64,000 nucleotides of DNA from UBA4615 sp964399635 (GTDB lineage: Bacteria; Pseudomonadota; Gammaproteobacteria; Burkholderiales; Burkholderiaceae_E), in the NCBI GenBank assembly GCA_964399635.1, contig CAYNRU010000037.1, positions 10,679 to 74,678 of the forward strand, written 5' to 3'. This document shows, piece after piece, positions 33,583 through 45,294 of this stretch; the stretch's first letter is position 1; the number at the start of each line of letters is the position of its first letter. Below the pieces are notes generated by a model, which ran no database searches, was not told where the DNA came from, and worked only from the letters and a program-made list of their open reading frames with translations. A program made the translations under genes and the position numbers.

Positions 33583-34400
33583 GGCCGTCGGACACCCCGG
33601 GCGCCGCCGACGCGACCGCCGTCGTGGTGGGCGCCGGCGGCGGGCTCGGCGCGGCCCTGGTCGAGGCGCTGATGGCGCGCGGCGGGTACGCGACGGTGCT
33701 GGCGCTGTCGCGCCGGCCCGCGCCCGACCCGCCGGCCGCTGTCGGCACGACCGGCGCGGCCAGCGCCGGGCAAGCCGCGCCGCCGGACGGCCCCGCCCGG
33801 GCCCCCGTGCTCGTGCGCGGCACGCTCGACCTCACCAACGAGGCCAGCATCGCGGCCGCCGCCGCGCTCGCGCGCACGCTCGCGCCGGTGCGGCGGGTGA
33901 TCGTCGCGACCGGCCTGCTGCACGACGACGCCGACGGCCTGCGCCCCGAGAAGTCGATGGCTGCGCTCGACCCGGCCCGGCTGGCGCGGCTGTTCGCGGT
34001 CAACGCGACCGGCCCCGCACTGGTGGCACGGCACTTCATGCCGCTGATGCCGCGCCAGGGGCCGGTGACGTTCGCCGCGCTGTCGGCACGGGTGGGCAGC
34101 ATCTCGGACAACCGCGTGGGCGGCTGGTACGGCTACCGCGCCTCCAAGGCCGCGCTCAACATGCTGCTGCGCACGCTCGCCATCGAATGGGCGCGCACCG
34201 CCCGCGACGGGGTCTGCGTCGGCCTGCACCCGGGCACGGTGGACACGGCGCTGTCGGCGCCCTTCCAGGCCCGCGTCGCGCAGGACCGCCTGTTCACGCC
34301 CGCACAGTCGGCCGCCCACCTGCTCGACGTGCTCGACCGGCTGGGCCCCGCCGACTCGGGCCGGGTCTTCGCCTGGGACGGCTCGGAAGTGCCTGCCTGA
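33579..34400 (+). CDS. SDR-family oxidoreductase (C-factor-like)
   Basis: 273 residues from the GTG at 33579 overlapping the upstream gene. Cofactor loop 'AVVVGAGGGLGAALVEALMA', then a 40-residue Ala/Pro-rich insertion, 'VIVATGLLHDDADGLRPEKS', Ser in 'FAALSARVGSISDNR', and active site YRASK. It resembles CsgA-type (C-factor) SDRs. The first TGxxxGxG Thr is Val here, a common variant. The reaction is unknown; it is coupled to the preceding dehydrogenase. Confidence 0.8.
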   Translation: MRPSDTPGAADATAVVVGAGGGLGAALVEALMARGGYATVLALSRRPAPDPPAAVGTTGAASAGQAAPPDGPARAPVLVRGTLDLTNEASIAAAAALARTLAPVRRVIVATGLLHDDADGLRPEKSMAALDPARLARLFAVNATGPALVARHFMPLMPRQGPVTFAALSARVGSISDNRVGGWYGYRASKAALNMLLRTLAIEWARTARDGVCVGLHPGTVDTALSAPFQARVAQDRLFTPAQSAAHLLDVLDRLGPADSGRVFAWDGSEVPA

Positions 34401-34458
34401 GCGCCAGGGCCGGGCCCCGCGCCGGGCCGCCCGCCGACCCTGCCCGATCACCCTGCGA

Positions 34459-34494
34459 TTGACGCGAGTGTTTCAACGGGACAAAATCATTGTC
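34459..34494 (+). promoter_or_regulatory. Promoter and inverted-repeat operator candidate upstream of the IclR gene
   Basis: TTGACG (34459-34464), 17 bp, CAAAAT (34482-34487) form a possible sigma70 promoter. A perfect inverted repeat GACAA-n5-TTGTC (34480-34494) overlaps the -10 box. This is the most AT-rich patch for many kilobases and lies 95-130 bp before the regulator's start codon; autoregulation is likely. Confidence 0.5.
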
Positions 34495-34588
34495 GGCATT
34501 CTGAATAGCGAGGCTGCGCCGTCGGAACGCCCCACCGACCCACCGGCCGGCGCGCCGCGGCAGACCCCACCCCACCACGCGAGCACCG

Positions 34589-35350
34589 ATGACCACCGAC
34601 ACCCAGGCCGGCTCGAGCCGCTCCACCCTGCGCTCGCTCGAGATCTTCGAGGCCTACCGCCAGGCTCGGCGCCCGCTGTCGCTGTCCGAACTCGCCCGGC
34701 TCGCCGACATCCCGGTATCCACCTGCCATGGCGCGATGCGCGCGCTCGAGCAGAGCGGCTTCCTGTACTTCGTAGGCGCGCGGGACGCCTATCCGACCCG
34801 CCGGCTGTGGGACATGGCCGACGAGATCCGCGCCAACGACCCGATCGCGCGGCTGCTCGAGCCCGGGCTCGCCGCACTGCGCGACGAGTGCGACGAGACG
34901 GTGATCCTGGGCACGCGCCAGGGCGACTCGGTGCTGTACCTGCTGGTGCTGGAGAGCCGCCAGTCGATCCGCTACTCCTCGCGCGCCGGCGAGCGCAAGC
35001 CGCTGCACTCGAGCTCGATCGGCAAGACCCTGCTGGCGAGCCTGGCGCCCGCCCAGTTGGCGGACTGGCTCGCCAGCCACCCGCTCGAGCGCGTGACCGA
35101 CCGCACGCTCACGAAGCCGGCGCAGCTCCTCGCCGACCTCGAGCAGTCGCGCCGGCGAGGCTGGTGCGTGACCCGCGGCGAGAACGTGGCCGACGTGATG
35201 GCGCTGGCCGCGCCGCTGCGCCTGGGGAACACGGTGATGGGCGTGGCCATCGCCGGCCCCATGCACCGGATGAAGCCCGCCGAGGCGAGGCTGGGCGCGC
35301 TGCTGTCGCAGTGCGTGAAGCGGCTGGAGACGGCCGGGGACACGCGATGA
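34589..35350 (+). CDS. IclR-family transcriptional regulator
   Basis: 253 residues. Winged HTH (15-75: 'RSLEIFEAYRQARRPLSLSE', 'LARLADIPVSTCHGAMRALE') and an effector-binding domain with 'LGTRQGDSVLYLLVLESRQS' and 'PLHSSSIGKTLLASLAPAQL'. It is transcribed with the crotonase, mutase and meaB genes (stop/start overlap with the crotonase gene), so it probably senses an acid or CoA-ester intermediate and controls this operon. Confidence 0.87.
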   Translation: MTTDTQAGSSRSTLRSLEIFEAYRQARRPLSLSELARLADIPVSTCHGAMRALEQSGFLYFVGARDAYPTRRLWDMADEIRANDPIARLLEPGLAALRDECDETVILGTRQGDSVLYLLVLESRQSIRYSSRAGERKPLHSSSIGKTLLASLAPAQLADWLASHPLERVTDRTLTKPAQLLADLEQSRRRGWCVTRGENVADVMALAAPLRLGNTVMGVAIAGPMHRMKPAEARLGALLSQCVKRLETAGDTR

Positions 35351-36122
35351 GCGAGGACACCCTGCTCGCCGTCGAGGCCGGCGGCCTGCTGCGCCTGACG
35401 GTCAACCGCCCGGACAAGTTCAACCCGCTGTCGCGCCCGGTGCTCACCGCGCTGCGCGAGCGGCTGACGGCGGCGGCGTCCAGCCCCGAGCTGCGCTGCG
35501 TGGTGATCACGGGCGCGGGCAACCGCTACTTCGCGGCGGGCGGCGACCTGCGCGACCTCGCCGACGTGCGCACCGAGGCGCAGACCGCCGCGATGGTCGA
35601 GGCCTGCCGCGGCGCGCTCGACGCGGTGCGCCAGTGCCCGGTGCCGGTGGTCGCGGTGCTCAACGGCGACGCGATCGGCGGCGGCGCGGAGCTCGCGGTC
35701 GCCTGCGACTTCCGCGTGATGCGCGAGGGCGCGTACATCGGCTTCATCCACGGGCGGCTGAACATCACCGCCGCCTGGGGCGGCAGCGCGGACCTCTACG
35801 GCCTGGTGGGCCGCGCGCGCGCGCTGCGCATGACCACGCGCAGCGAGCTGGTGCCGGCCGCGCTCGCGCTGGAGTGGGGCCTGGCCGACGTGGTCAGCGA
35901 CGAGGCCGGGCTCGAGGCCGCGCTCGAGCGCTTCGTGTCGCCGATCCTCAAGCAGTCGCCCACGGTGCTGCGCGCCTGCAAGCGCCACGCGATCGCCGCG
36001 CGCGAGGGCCTGCCCTACGCGCAGCGCCGCGACATCGAGCAGGCCGGCCTCGTGCAGACCTGGGTGCACCCCGATCACTGGACGGCGGTCGACCGCGTGA
36101 TGTCGCCCGCCCGGGAGAAGCC

Positions 36123-36126
<4 letters not shown>
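35347..36126 (+). CDS. Crotonase-superfamily protein with an atypical active site
   Basis: 259 residues. The oxyanion segment 'YFAAGGDLRDLADV' and 'DAIGGGAELAVACDFRVM' are present, so Glu115 (the first hydratase Glu) is kept. The second catalytic Glu of hydratases, in a conserved Pro-Glu, is replaced by His135 in 'AYIGFIHGRLNITAAWGG'. Simple hydration is therefore uncertain; isomerase, decarboxylase or another lyase activity is possible. The ATG overlaps the IclR stop (ATGA) and the gene's stop overlaps the mutase start, placing it firmly in the mutase operon. Confidence 0.82.
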
Positions 36127-37736
<1,610 letters not shown>

Positions 37737-37747
37737 GGCGCACCCAG

Positions 37748-38170
37748 ATGAGCGAAGCGTTCGCCACCGCTGAAGCCCCCCTGCGCGGCAAGCGCATCCT
37801 GGTGGCCAAGCCGGGGCTGGACGGCCACGACATCGGCGCCAAGGTGATCGCGCTCGCGCTGCGCAACGCGGGCGCCGAGGTCATCTACACCGGCCTGCGC
37901 AAGAGCGCCGAGTTCATCGCCCGCGTGGCGATCGACGAGGGCGTCGACGCGGTGGGGCTGTCGATCCTGTCGGGCAGCCACAAGGAGCTGGTCGAGCAGG
38001 TGATCGGCCGGCTGCGCGACGCGCAGGCCGGCGACGTCGCGGTATTCGTGGGCGGCACGATACCGGCGGAGGACCACGCGCTGCTGCGGGCGCTCGGCGT
38101 GCGCGGCATCTACACCGCCGACATGCAGTTGGCCGACGTGATCGCGGCACTCGCCCGCGAGCTCGCCTGA
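37748..38170 (+). CDS. B12-binding small subunit of acyl-CoA mutase
   Basis: 140 residues. DGHDIG (25-30) supplies the lower-axial His27; 'AVGLSILSGSHKELVEQVIG' and 'VAVFVGGTIPAEDHALLRAL' complete the DxHxxG-SxL-GG cobalamin fold. The C-terminus reads 'GIYTADMQLADVIAALAREL', in place of the usual FGPG loop. It docks on the large subunit encoded just upstream. Confidence 0.9.
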   Translation: MSEAFATAEAPLRGKRILVAKPGLDGHDIGAKVIALALRNAGAEVIYTGLRKSAEFIARVAIDEGVDAVGLSILSGSHKELVEQVIGRLRDAQAGDVAVFVGGTIPAEDHALLRALGVRGIYTADMQLADVIAALARELA

Positions 38171-38189
38171 GCGGCCCGAGCAAGCGCCC

Positions 38190-39131
38190 ATGGACCAGGC
38201 CGCCGACCTCCCGCCGCAAGCCCGCGCGCCGCTCGACCGGCGCGCGCTCGGCCGCTCGCTGACGCGGCTCGCCAATGCGAGCGTGGCCGAGGTGCTCGCG
38301 CACGCCGGGCGCCTGGATGACGCCGGGCGCACGCCGGTGTCGCGGATCGGCCTGACCGGCCCGCCGGGCGCGGGCAAGAGCAGCCTTGGCGGGCGGCTGG
38401 CGGTGCTGCGCGCGCGGACGGCGCGGGTCGGTGTGCTCGCCATCGACCCGTCGAGCCCGCGCAGCGGCGGCGCGATCCTCGGCGACCGCATCCGCATGGA
38501 CGAGCTCGCCGGCGCCGACGAGCTGTTCGTGCGCTCGCTCGCCTCGCGCACGGCGGGCGACGGCCTCGCGCAGAACATCCCGGAGCTGCTGCACGCGATG
38601 GAGCACGCCGGCTTCGAGGAGGTCATCCTCGAGACGGTCGGCGTCGGGCAGGCGGAGCACGCGGTGCGCCACCAGGTGGACACCCTGGTGCTGGTGCTGA
38701 ACCCGGAGTCGGGCGACGTCGTGCAGGCGATGAAGGCGGGCGTGATGGAGCTCGCCGACATCTACCTGATCAACAAGTCCGACCTGCCGGGCGCGGCACG
38801 GCTGGCCGGCGAGATCCAGCGCGTGCTGCAGCTGTCGCGGGGCGACGCCGACGGCTGGCTCGCGCCGGTGCTGCTGACCTCGATCCGGGACGCCGCCTCG
38901 ATCGAGCGGCTGTCCGCCGAGATCGACCTGCACCTCGCGTGGCGCCGTGACACCTATCGGGGGCGGGACCCGCGCGACGCGCGGGCGCGCTACCGGCTGC
39001 GCGCGCTGCTTGAGCGCCGCGTCGCCGAGGTGGCGGGCTCGCTGCCGCCGGACTTCTTCGACCAGCCGCTCGATGCGCAGGTCGCGCGGGCCATCGGCCT
39101 GCTGCGACCCGCCGACGCCCCGCCGGGCTGA
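38190..39131 (+). CDS. meaB: G-protein chaperone of B12 mutase
   Basis: 313 residues. Walker A GPPGAGKSS (57-65), 'VGVLAIDPSSPRSGGAILGD' and 'RIRMDELAGADELFVRSLAS' (switch/base regions), 'VILETVGVGQAEHAVRHQVD', and the NKSD GTP-specificity motif in 'YLINKSDLPGA'. MeaB-type GTPases load adenosylcobalamin and prevent inactivation of the partner mutase. Being next to the mutase genes makes the partner assignment strong. Confidence 0.9.
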   Translation: MDQAADLPPQARAPLDRRALGRSLTRLANASVAEVLAHAGRLDDAGRTPVSRIGLTGPPGAGKSSLGGRLAVLRARTARVGVLAIDPSSPRSGGAILGDRIRMDELAGADELFVRSLASRTAGDGLAQNIPELLHAMEHAGFEEVILETVGVGQAEHAVRHQVDTLVLVLNPESGDVVQAMKAGVMELADIYLINKSDLPGAARLAGEIQRVLQLSRGDADGWLAPVLLTSIRDAASIERLSAEIDLHLAWRRDTYRGRDPRDARARYRLRALLERRVAEVAGSLPPDFFDQPLDAQVARAIGLLRPADAPPG

Positions 39132-39211
39132 TGCACAATGAATTCCCGCGCGACGCGGCCTCGCCGCGCGCGCGGGGCACGGTCCCACACCACTCACAGA
39201 CAGGGTTGCCC

Positions 39212-39967
39212 ATGCTGCAAGACAAGGTCGTGATCGTCACCGGCGCCGCACGCGGCATCGGCCAGCAATACGTGCTCGACATCGTGGCCGCGGGCGGCCG
39301 CGCGGTGGCCGCCGATCGTGCGTCCTGCGACGAGACCATCGCTTTGCTCGGCGAGCGCAAGGACCACGCGCTCGCGGTGCAGGTCGATGTCACCGACCGG
39401 GCCTCGGTCGACGCGATGGCCAAGGCCACGCTCGCCAGGTTCGGGCGCATCGACGGCCTGGTGAACAACGCCGCGCTGTACGCGACGCTCAAGGGCGGGC
39501 GCTTCGACCAGATCGACGAGGGCGAGTGGGACGCCGCCATGCTCGTCAACGTCAAGGGCATCTGGAACTGCTGCCGCGCGGTGGTCGGCCCGATGCGCGA
39601 GGCAGGCGGCGGCAGCATCGTCAACATCAGCTCGCTCGCCGCGCTCTACGGCATGCCGTTCGCGCTGCACTACACCACCTCCAAGGCGGCGGTGATCGGC
39701 ATGACGCGCGGCCTCGCGCGCGAGCTCGGCCGCTCGGGCATCCGCGTCAACGCGATCGCGCCGTCGGCCGTCAACACCGAGGGCACGCGCGAGTTCTTCG
39801 GCGAGAAGCACGAGGGCGCGCTCAAGACCATCGCCTCGGGCCAGGCCATTCCCCGCAACCTCGAGACCACCGACGTCGCGGGCGCCGTGCGCTGGCTGCT
39901 GTCGGACGACTCCAGGTTCGTGACCGGCCAGACGATCGCGGTCGACGGCGGCACGGTCATGCACTGA
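39212..39967 (+). CDS. SDR-family oxidoreductase
   Basis: 251 residues from the ATG at 39212 (an upstream ATG at 39131 overlaps meaB and adds an unlikely leader). TGAARGIGQ, 'GLVNNAALYATLKGGRFDQI', Ser in 'IVNISSLAALYG', YTTSK and C-terminal 'VTGQTIAVDGGTVMH' are all present. It probably oxidises or reduces a hydroxy intermediate of the mutase pathway. Same strand and 80 bp after meaB. Confidence 0.85.
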   Translation: MLQDKVVIVTGAARGIGQQYVLDIVAAGGRAVAADRASCDETIALLGERKDHALAVQVDVTDRASVDAMAKATLARFGRIDGLVNNAALYATLKGGRFDQIDEGEWDAAMLVNVKGIWNCCRAVVGPMREAGGGSIVNISSLAALYGMPFALHYTTSKAAVIGMTRGLARELGRSGIRVNAIAPSAVNTEGTREFFGEKHEGALKTIASGQAIPRNLETTDVAGAVRWLLSDDSRFVTGQTIAVDGGTVMH

Positions 39968-39993
39968 CCGGGGCACACGGCCGCGTTCGCACC

Positions 39994-41265
39994 ATGCCGC
40001 GACGCATCGGCGTCCGCGAGGTCGCGCGCTGCCTGCCGCCGGGCGGGCGGGTCTTCGTGCAGGCGGGCGCGTCACAGCCGACCCCGCTCCTCGAGGCGAT
40101 CGCGCACAGCGAGGGCGTCGACCAGTCGTTCGTGACCGCGGCGTTCCCGGGCGTCAACGAGTTCGACCTCCCGTCGCTCGGCACCGACAGCACCGCGACC
40201 GTCTTCTATCCGACACGCAGGCTCGCGACCGGACTCGCCGGCGGGCGCATCGCGTGCGTGCCGCTGCATCAGTCCGGGATCGGCCCGTACCTGGCCGGCA
40301 CGGCGCGTCCGGATGCGCTGCTCGTCCAGGTCACGCCACCCGACGGTCAGGGCCGCTGCTCGCTCGGCATCGGGGCGGACTTCGTGCCCTTGCTGGACGA
40401 TCCGGCGATCACGATCGTGGCCGAGGTCAACACGCGGATGCCTCGCGTGCCCGACGCGCCGTGGCTCGACTGGTCGCGCCTGTCGTACGTGCTCGAGACG
40501 GACCGGCCCCTGCCCATGCATCCCGAACCCGACGCAGACGAGGGCACGCTCGCCGTCGCGCGCGTGGCCGCCGGCCTGATCGACGACGGCGCGTGCCTGC
40601 AGGCGGGGATCGGTGGCCTGCCCGCCGCGCTGGTGCGCCTGCTGACCGACCGGCGCGATCTGTCGATCCACAGCGGCATCGTCGGCGACGGCCTCGCGCG
40701 GCTGATCGGATGCGGCGCGGTGACCGGACGCTACAAGCCCGCGACGCACCCGGCGGCGGTCACGGCCTACATCGCCGGCACCGGACCGACCTACGCGCTC
40801 GCAGCCGCGGGGCGGATCGCCGTCCGCCCCCCCGGCTTCACGCACGACATCGGCGTCATCGGTGGCATCGATCGCTTCGTGTCGATCAACGCGGCGCTCG
40901 AGATCGACCTCTTCGGCCAGGTCAACGCCGAGTCGATCGACGGGCGGGTCGTCAGCGGCGCCGGCGGCTTCGTGGACTTCGTGCGGGGCGCCCGACGCTC
41001 ACGAGGCGGGATGTCGATCGTGCTGCTGGCCTCCACCGGCCAGGGCGGCGCGCGCAGCCGCATCGTCGCGGCGCTGCCCCCGGGCACACCGGTGACCTGC
41101 TCGCGTGCGGACGTCGACATCGTCGTCACCGAGAACGGCGTGGCGCGGCTCAGGCATCTGGACATCGATGCCCGCGCACTGCGCCTCATCGAACTGGCGG
41201 CGCCGCAGTGCCGCGAAGCGCTCGGACAGGCCTGGACGCTGATTCGCCGACGACTGTACGGCTGA
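39994..41265 (+). CDS. CoA-transferase/acetyl-CoA hydrolase family protein
   Basis: 423 residues. 'VQAGASQPTPLLEAIA', 'YFPT'-like early strands, 'QAGIGGLPAALVRLLTDRRD' and 'LSIHSGIVGDGLARLIGCGA', then the active-site Glu303 in 'NAALEIDLFGQVNAESIDG', with 'SGAGGFVDFVRGARRSRGGM' and 'VTENGVARLRHLDIDARALR'. The catalytic Glu forms the enzyme-CoA thioester. It likely shifts CoA between the pathway acid and a common CoA-ester such as acetyl- or succinyl-CoA. Confidence 0.86.
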   Translation: MPRRIGVREVARCLPPGGRVFVQAGASQPTPLLEAIAHSEGVDQSFVTAAFPGVNEFDLPSLGTDSTATVFYPTRRLATGLAGGRIACVPLHQSGIGPYLAGTARPDALLVQVTPPDGQGRCSLGIGADFVPLLDDPAITIVAEVNTRMPRVPDAPWLDWSRLSYVLETDRPLPMHPEPDADEGTLAVARVAAGLIDDGACLQAGIGGLPAALVRLLTDRRDLSIHSGIVGDGLARLIGCGAVTGRYKPATHPAAVTAYIAGTGPTYALAAAGRIAVRPPGFTHDIGVIGGIDRFVSINAALEIDLFGQVNAESIDGRVVSGAGGFVDFVRGARRSRGGMSIVLLASTGQGGARSRIVAALPPGTPVTCSRADVDIVVTENGVARLRHLDIDARALRLIELAAPQCREALGQAWTLIRRRLYG

Positions 41266-41291
41266 GTCCACGCGACCTGCCGAGAACCCGC

Positions 41292-41325
41292 CGGCCCGCG
41301 ACGGATGAAGCGAGGCTGCGGGCCG
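41292..41325. terminator. Weak hairpin between convergent genes
   Basis: CGGCCCGC (41292-41299) pairs with GCGGGCCG (41318-41325) across an 18-nt loop, in the 74-bp convergent gap after the CoA-transferase gene. No T-tract; low confidence. Confidence 0.3.
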
Positions 41326-41339
41326 CGCCGGACCGGCGG

Positions 41340-42191
41340 CTAGAGTCGCCGCACGCTGTGGCGCTCGCCGGTCGAGCCTCTGTTCAGGCCCACCAGATTC
41401 CGCGAGGCCGGGTTGCCGCCGATGCGGTCGTCGAGCCGAGCGCCTCCGGCCAGCAGGCCGCCGTCCACCACGATGTTCTCGCCGGTGATGAACATGGCGT
41501 CGTCGCCGGCGAGAAACGCCATCACCCCCGCGATGTGGTCCGGTTCGCCAGGATCCGGCCAGGGCTGGATTTCCTGCATCGCAGCCCAGACGTCCCGGCC
41601 GCCTGACTCGGCGAGCGGCGTGCGAACCACGCCGGGCGACACGCTGTTGACCCGGATGCGGTGCGGCGCCAGCTCGAGCGCCGCGGCGCGGGTCAAATTC
41701 AGCACCGCGGCCTTCGCCGCGGAGTAGGCCTGCGGCCCGCTGCCGCCGGATATTCCGGCGATCGATCCGGTGTTGACGATCGTGCCGCCGCCCTGCGCCT
41801 TCATGACCCGCGCACCGTGCTTGATGCCGAGGAACACGCCGCGCACCAGCACCGCGAAGGTGTGGTCCCAGTCGGCCACCTCGATGTCGGTGATCGGCCC
41901 GAAGGCGCCGCCGATGCCGGCGTTGTTGATCACGCAGTCGAGACGGCCGATGCGATCGACCGCGAGGTCGACCGCGGCCGCGACCTCGGCCTCGACCGAG
42001 ACGTCGGCGCGCACGAAAAGCGCCTGCGCACCGTCCGTGCACAACCCCGCCCAATGCGACCGCAGCGCCTCACCCGCCGCCGCGTTGTAGTCGGACGCGA
42101 CGACGCTCCAGCCATCGCGCAGGAAGCGGTCGACCGCGGCGAGCCCGATGCCGCTCGCCGCCCCGGTGATCAGCACGCATCGGGTGCCCAT
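41340..42191 (-). CDS. SDR-family oxidoreductase with extended C-terminus
   Basis: 283 residues. TGAASGIGLAA, 'CVINNAGIGGAFGPITDIEV', Ser in 'IVNTGSIAGISGG', YSAAK and 'TGENIVVDGGLLAGGARLDD'. About 25 residues follow the usual end ('NPASRNLVGLNRGSTGERHS'), longer than typical. It is the last gene of the livHMGF-ligase-livK operon, 6 bp after livK. Confidence 0.84.
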   Translation of the reverse strand: MGTRCVLITGAASGIGLAAVDRFLRDGWSVVASDYNAAAGEALRSHWAGLCTDGAQALFVRADVSVEAEVAAAVDLAVDRIGRLDCVINNAGIGGAFGPITDIEVADWDHTFAVLVRGVFLGIKHGARVMKAQGGGTIVNTGSIAGISGGSGPQAYSAAKAAVLNLTRAAALELAPHRIRVNSVSPGVVRTPLAESGGRDVWAAMQEIQPWPDPGEPDHIAGVMAFLAGDDAMFITGENIVVDGGLLAGGARLDDRIGGNPASRNLVGLNRGSTGERHSVRRL

Positions 42192-42197
42192 CGTGGA

Positions 42198-43385
42198 TCA
42201 GGGCTTGGGCATCGGGGCCACGCGGACCCACTGACGACCCTTGACCTGGAACAGCACCGACTCGCGCGAGCTGAAGTGCTGCTCGGAGGTGAAGCTGTGG
42301 GCCGGGCCGCCGAACGCATCGGGATGGTTCTTGATGGTCTCGAGCGCCGCCACCAGCGTCTTGGTGGTCAGGTTGGGGCCGACCTTCTGCAGCGCGGCAA
42401 ACGTCAGGTCCATCGCGTTGTAGCCGAAGCCGACCTGGATCGTCGGCTCGATGTTGTAGCGCTCGCGGTAGGCCTTCATGAAGGCGGCGGCCTGCGGCGT
42501 CACGGTCTTCTCGTTGGGCACGTCGAACAGACCGACCGTGTAGTAGCCCTCGGTCGCGCCGCCCTCGGCGCTCGAGATCGTCAGGTCGTAGCTGGCCGCG
42601 GTGCCGACGAAGTCGACGTCGTTCCAGCCGATCTTGCGCGCGGTGGTGTAGGCGATGATCGTGTCGCGCACGATCGAGCCCATCGTCACCAGGTCGCACT
42701 TGGCCTCGCGCAGCCGGTTGATCGCGACGGTGAAGTCGGTATCGGTCGGTCGATGGGACGACGATGCCGCGAGGTCCTTGCCCATGATCTTGAGCTGCGC
42801 GAGCGCGCCGCCGTGGATCTCGCGACCGAAGTCGGTGTCCTGGTACATCGAGCAGACGACCTTCTTGCCGCGGGTCTCGACGAACCACTTGACCGCACCG
42901 CGGATCTGGTCGGGATACGACGCATACATCACGAACTTCAGCGGGTGCAGCGGCTCGGCCATCGCGCGCGCCCAGGTCACCGGGAACAGGTTGGGTACGC
43001 CGGCCTTCAGCTGCGTGGGCAGCGCCGCGTTGTTCATCGGCGTGCCCGCGGCACCGATCATCGCGAAGATCTTGTCGGAATTGACCAGCTTGTTGACCGC
43101 CTGCACCGCGCGCGGCACCTGGTAGCCGTTGTCCTCGATCACCAGCTTGATCTTGCGGCCATGGATGCCGCCGGCCGCGTTGATCTGCTCGACCCGCAGC
43201 CGCGCGACGTTGGCAACCGGCACACCGAAGCTGGCCGCGACGCCCGACAGGTCGGTGTGCATGCCCAGCACGATTTCGTTCTTGGTGACGCCCTGCGTGT
43301 TCCAGACCACGTCCTGGGCGATGCCGGCGACGGGCGCCCCCGCGATCATGCCGGCCAGCAGCATCGGAATGCGAATCGACTTCAT
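42198..43385 (-). CDS. livK: Branched-chain amino-acid type ABC substrate-binding protein
   Basis: 395 residues with a signal peptide ('MLLAGMIAGAPVAGIAQ'). The mature start 'VTKNEIVLGMHTDLSGVAAS' and 'EQINAAGGIHGRKIKLVIED' are characteristic of periplasmic-binding family 6 (Peripla_BP_6). GAGGAGAA precedes the ATG. Members of this family in catabolic clusters often bind aromatic or branched organic acids rather than amino acids. The acyl-CoA synthetase gene just upstream supports that here. Confidence 0.86.
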   Translation of the reverse strand: MKSIRIPMLLAGMIAGAPVAGIAQDVVWNTQGVTKNEIVLGMHTDLSGVAASFGVPVANVARLRVEQINAAGGIHGRKIKLVIEDNGYQVPRAVQAVNKLVNSDKIFAMIGAAGTPMNNAALPTQLKAGVPNLFPVTWARAMAEPLHPLKFVMYASYPDQIRGAVKWFVETRGKKVVCSMYQDTDFGREIHGGALAQLKIMGKDLAASSSHRPTDTDFTVAINRLREAKCDLVTMGSIVRDTIIAYTTARKIGWNDVDFVGTAASYDLTISSAEGGATEGYYTVGLFDVPNEKTVTPQAAAFMKAYRERYNIEPTIQVGFGYNAMDLTFAALQKVGPNLTTKTLVAALETIKNHPDAFGGPAHSFTSEQHFSSRESVLFQVKGRQWVRVAPMPKP

Positions 43386-43438
43386 GCCGTTCTCCTCGTT
43401 GTGGTGTGTTGCGCGGTGTCCGCGCGGCTATCGTTCTT

Positions 43439-45294
43439 TCAACCCGTGTACATCTGATCGATCAGGGGCGCGTACTTCTCGTTCACGTGCTTGCGCTTGA
43501 GCTTCATCGTCGGCGTCAGCTCCTCGTCCTCGGCGGTGAGCAGCGTGTCGATCAGCCGGAACGCCTTGATCGACTCGACCCGTGCGACGGTCCTGTTGAC
43601 CTTCTCGATCTCGCCCCAGATCAGGTCCTTGACCTCCTGCGCGGCGCACAGGGAGGCGTAATGGGTGAACGGCACGTTGCGGTCCTGGGCGTACTTGACC
43701 ACGTTCTCGTGGTCGATCATCACCAGGCAGCTCAGGAACTTGCGCCGGTCGCCGATCACCACCGCGTCGGAGATGTACGGCGAGAACTTCAGCTGGTTCT
43801 CGATCTCCGAGGGGGTGATGTTCTTGCCGCCCGCGGTGATGATGATGTCCTTGATGCGGTCGGTGATCTTCACGTAGCCGTCCGCATCGATCGAACCGAC
43901 GTCGCCGGTGTGCAGCCAGCCGTCGCGATCGACGGTCTCGGCGGTCTTCTCGGGATTGTTCAGGTAGCCCTTGAACACGTGCGGGCCACGCACCAGGATC
44001 TCGCCCTGCTCCGAGAGGCGCACCTCGGTGTCGGGCATCGCCAGGCCGACACTGCCGAGCTTCTTGCGCGCCGGCATCACGGTCGCCAGCCCGCAGCATT
44101 CGGTCTGACCGTAGATCTCGCGCATCTCCAGGCCGAGCGCGAGGTACCAGCGGATCAATTCGGGCGACACCGGTGCGGCGCCGGTGCCCAGGATGCGCGC
44201 CCGGTCCAGGCCGAGCCAGATCTTGATGTTGCGCAGCACCGTCCGGTCGGCGATGCGGAACGCGAGCGCCAGCGACGCGGGCACCGGCTTGCCGGCGAGC
44301 TTCAGGTCGGCGACGCGGTAGCCGATCTTGATCGCCAGGTCGTAGGCGCGGCGGCCGATCCAGATCGCCTCGGACATCCGGATCGAGATCTCGGAGTAGA
44401 ACTTCTCCCAGATCCGCGGCACCGCGAAGAAGAAGGTCGGCGCGACCTCGCGGATGTTCTCGGGGACCGTGTCGGGGCGCTCGGCGAAGTTGATCGTCGC
44501 ACCGGTCTTGAGCGAGTACATCACCGAGAACTTGCGTTCGGCGATGTGGCACAGCGGCAGGAACGACAGCAGCTGGTCGGCGGGCGAGAGGTCGATCAGG
44601 GCCTCGCTCTTCGAGACCTGGTAGATCATGTTCCGATGCGACATCAGCGCGCCCTTCGGCGCCCCGGTGGTGCCCGAGGTGTAGATCAGCACGGCACCGT
44701 CCTCGGGGCGCGCCATCGCCACCTCCGCCTCCCACAGCGCATGGTCGCCCTCCCCCGCCGCCAGCAGGTCGTCGAACGACATCACCTGCGGGTCCGAGAA
44801 GTCGGCCAGCCCATCCATGTCGAACACGACGACCTTGCGCAGCGTCGGGCAGTTGGCGCGGACCTCGAGGATCTTGTCGAGCTGCTCCTCGTTCTCGACG
44901 AACAGGAAGCGGGTGGCGCTGTCGCGGACCAGGTACTCGAGCTGCCGGGCGGAATCGGTGGTGTAGACACCGTTGGTGATGCCGCCCATCCCCATCACGG
45001 CCATGTCGGTGTACAGCCACTCGGGCACGTTCTCCGAGAGCACCGACACCACGTCGCCGCGCTGCAGACCGAGGCGGCGCAGCGCGATGCCGACACGGCG
45101 TGCGCGCTCGCCGTACTGCGCCCAGCTGATCGAGCGCCAGATGCCGAAGTCCTTCTCGCGCATCGCCGTCGCGTCGCCGCGCTCGCGCGACTTCTTCCAG
45201 AACAGCGCCGGGATCGTCGTGCAGCCGTCGACGTCGTAGACCCGCGCGCTCGGCGCGGTGCCCTGCGACCCGGCTGCGGCCAGGGTGTCGGTGC

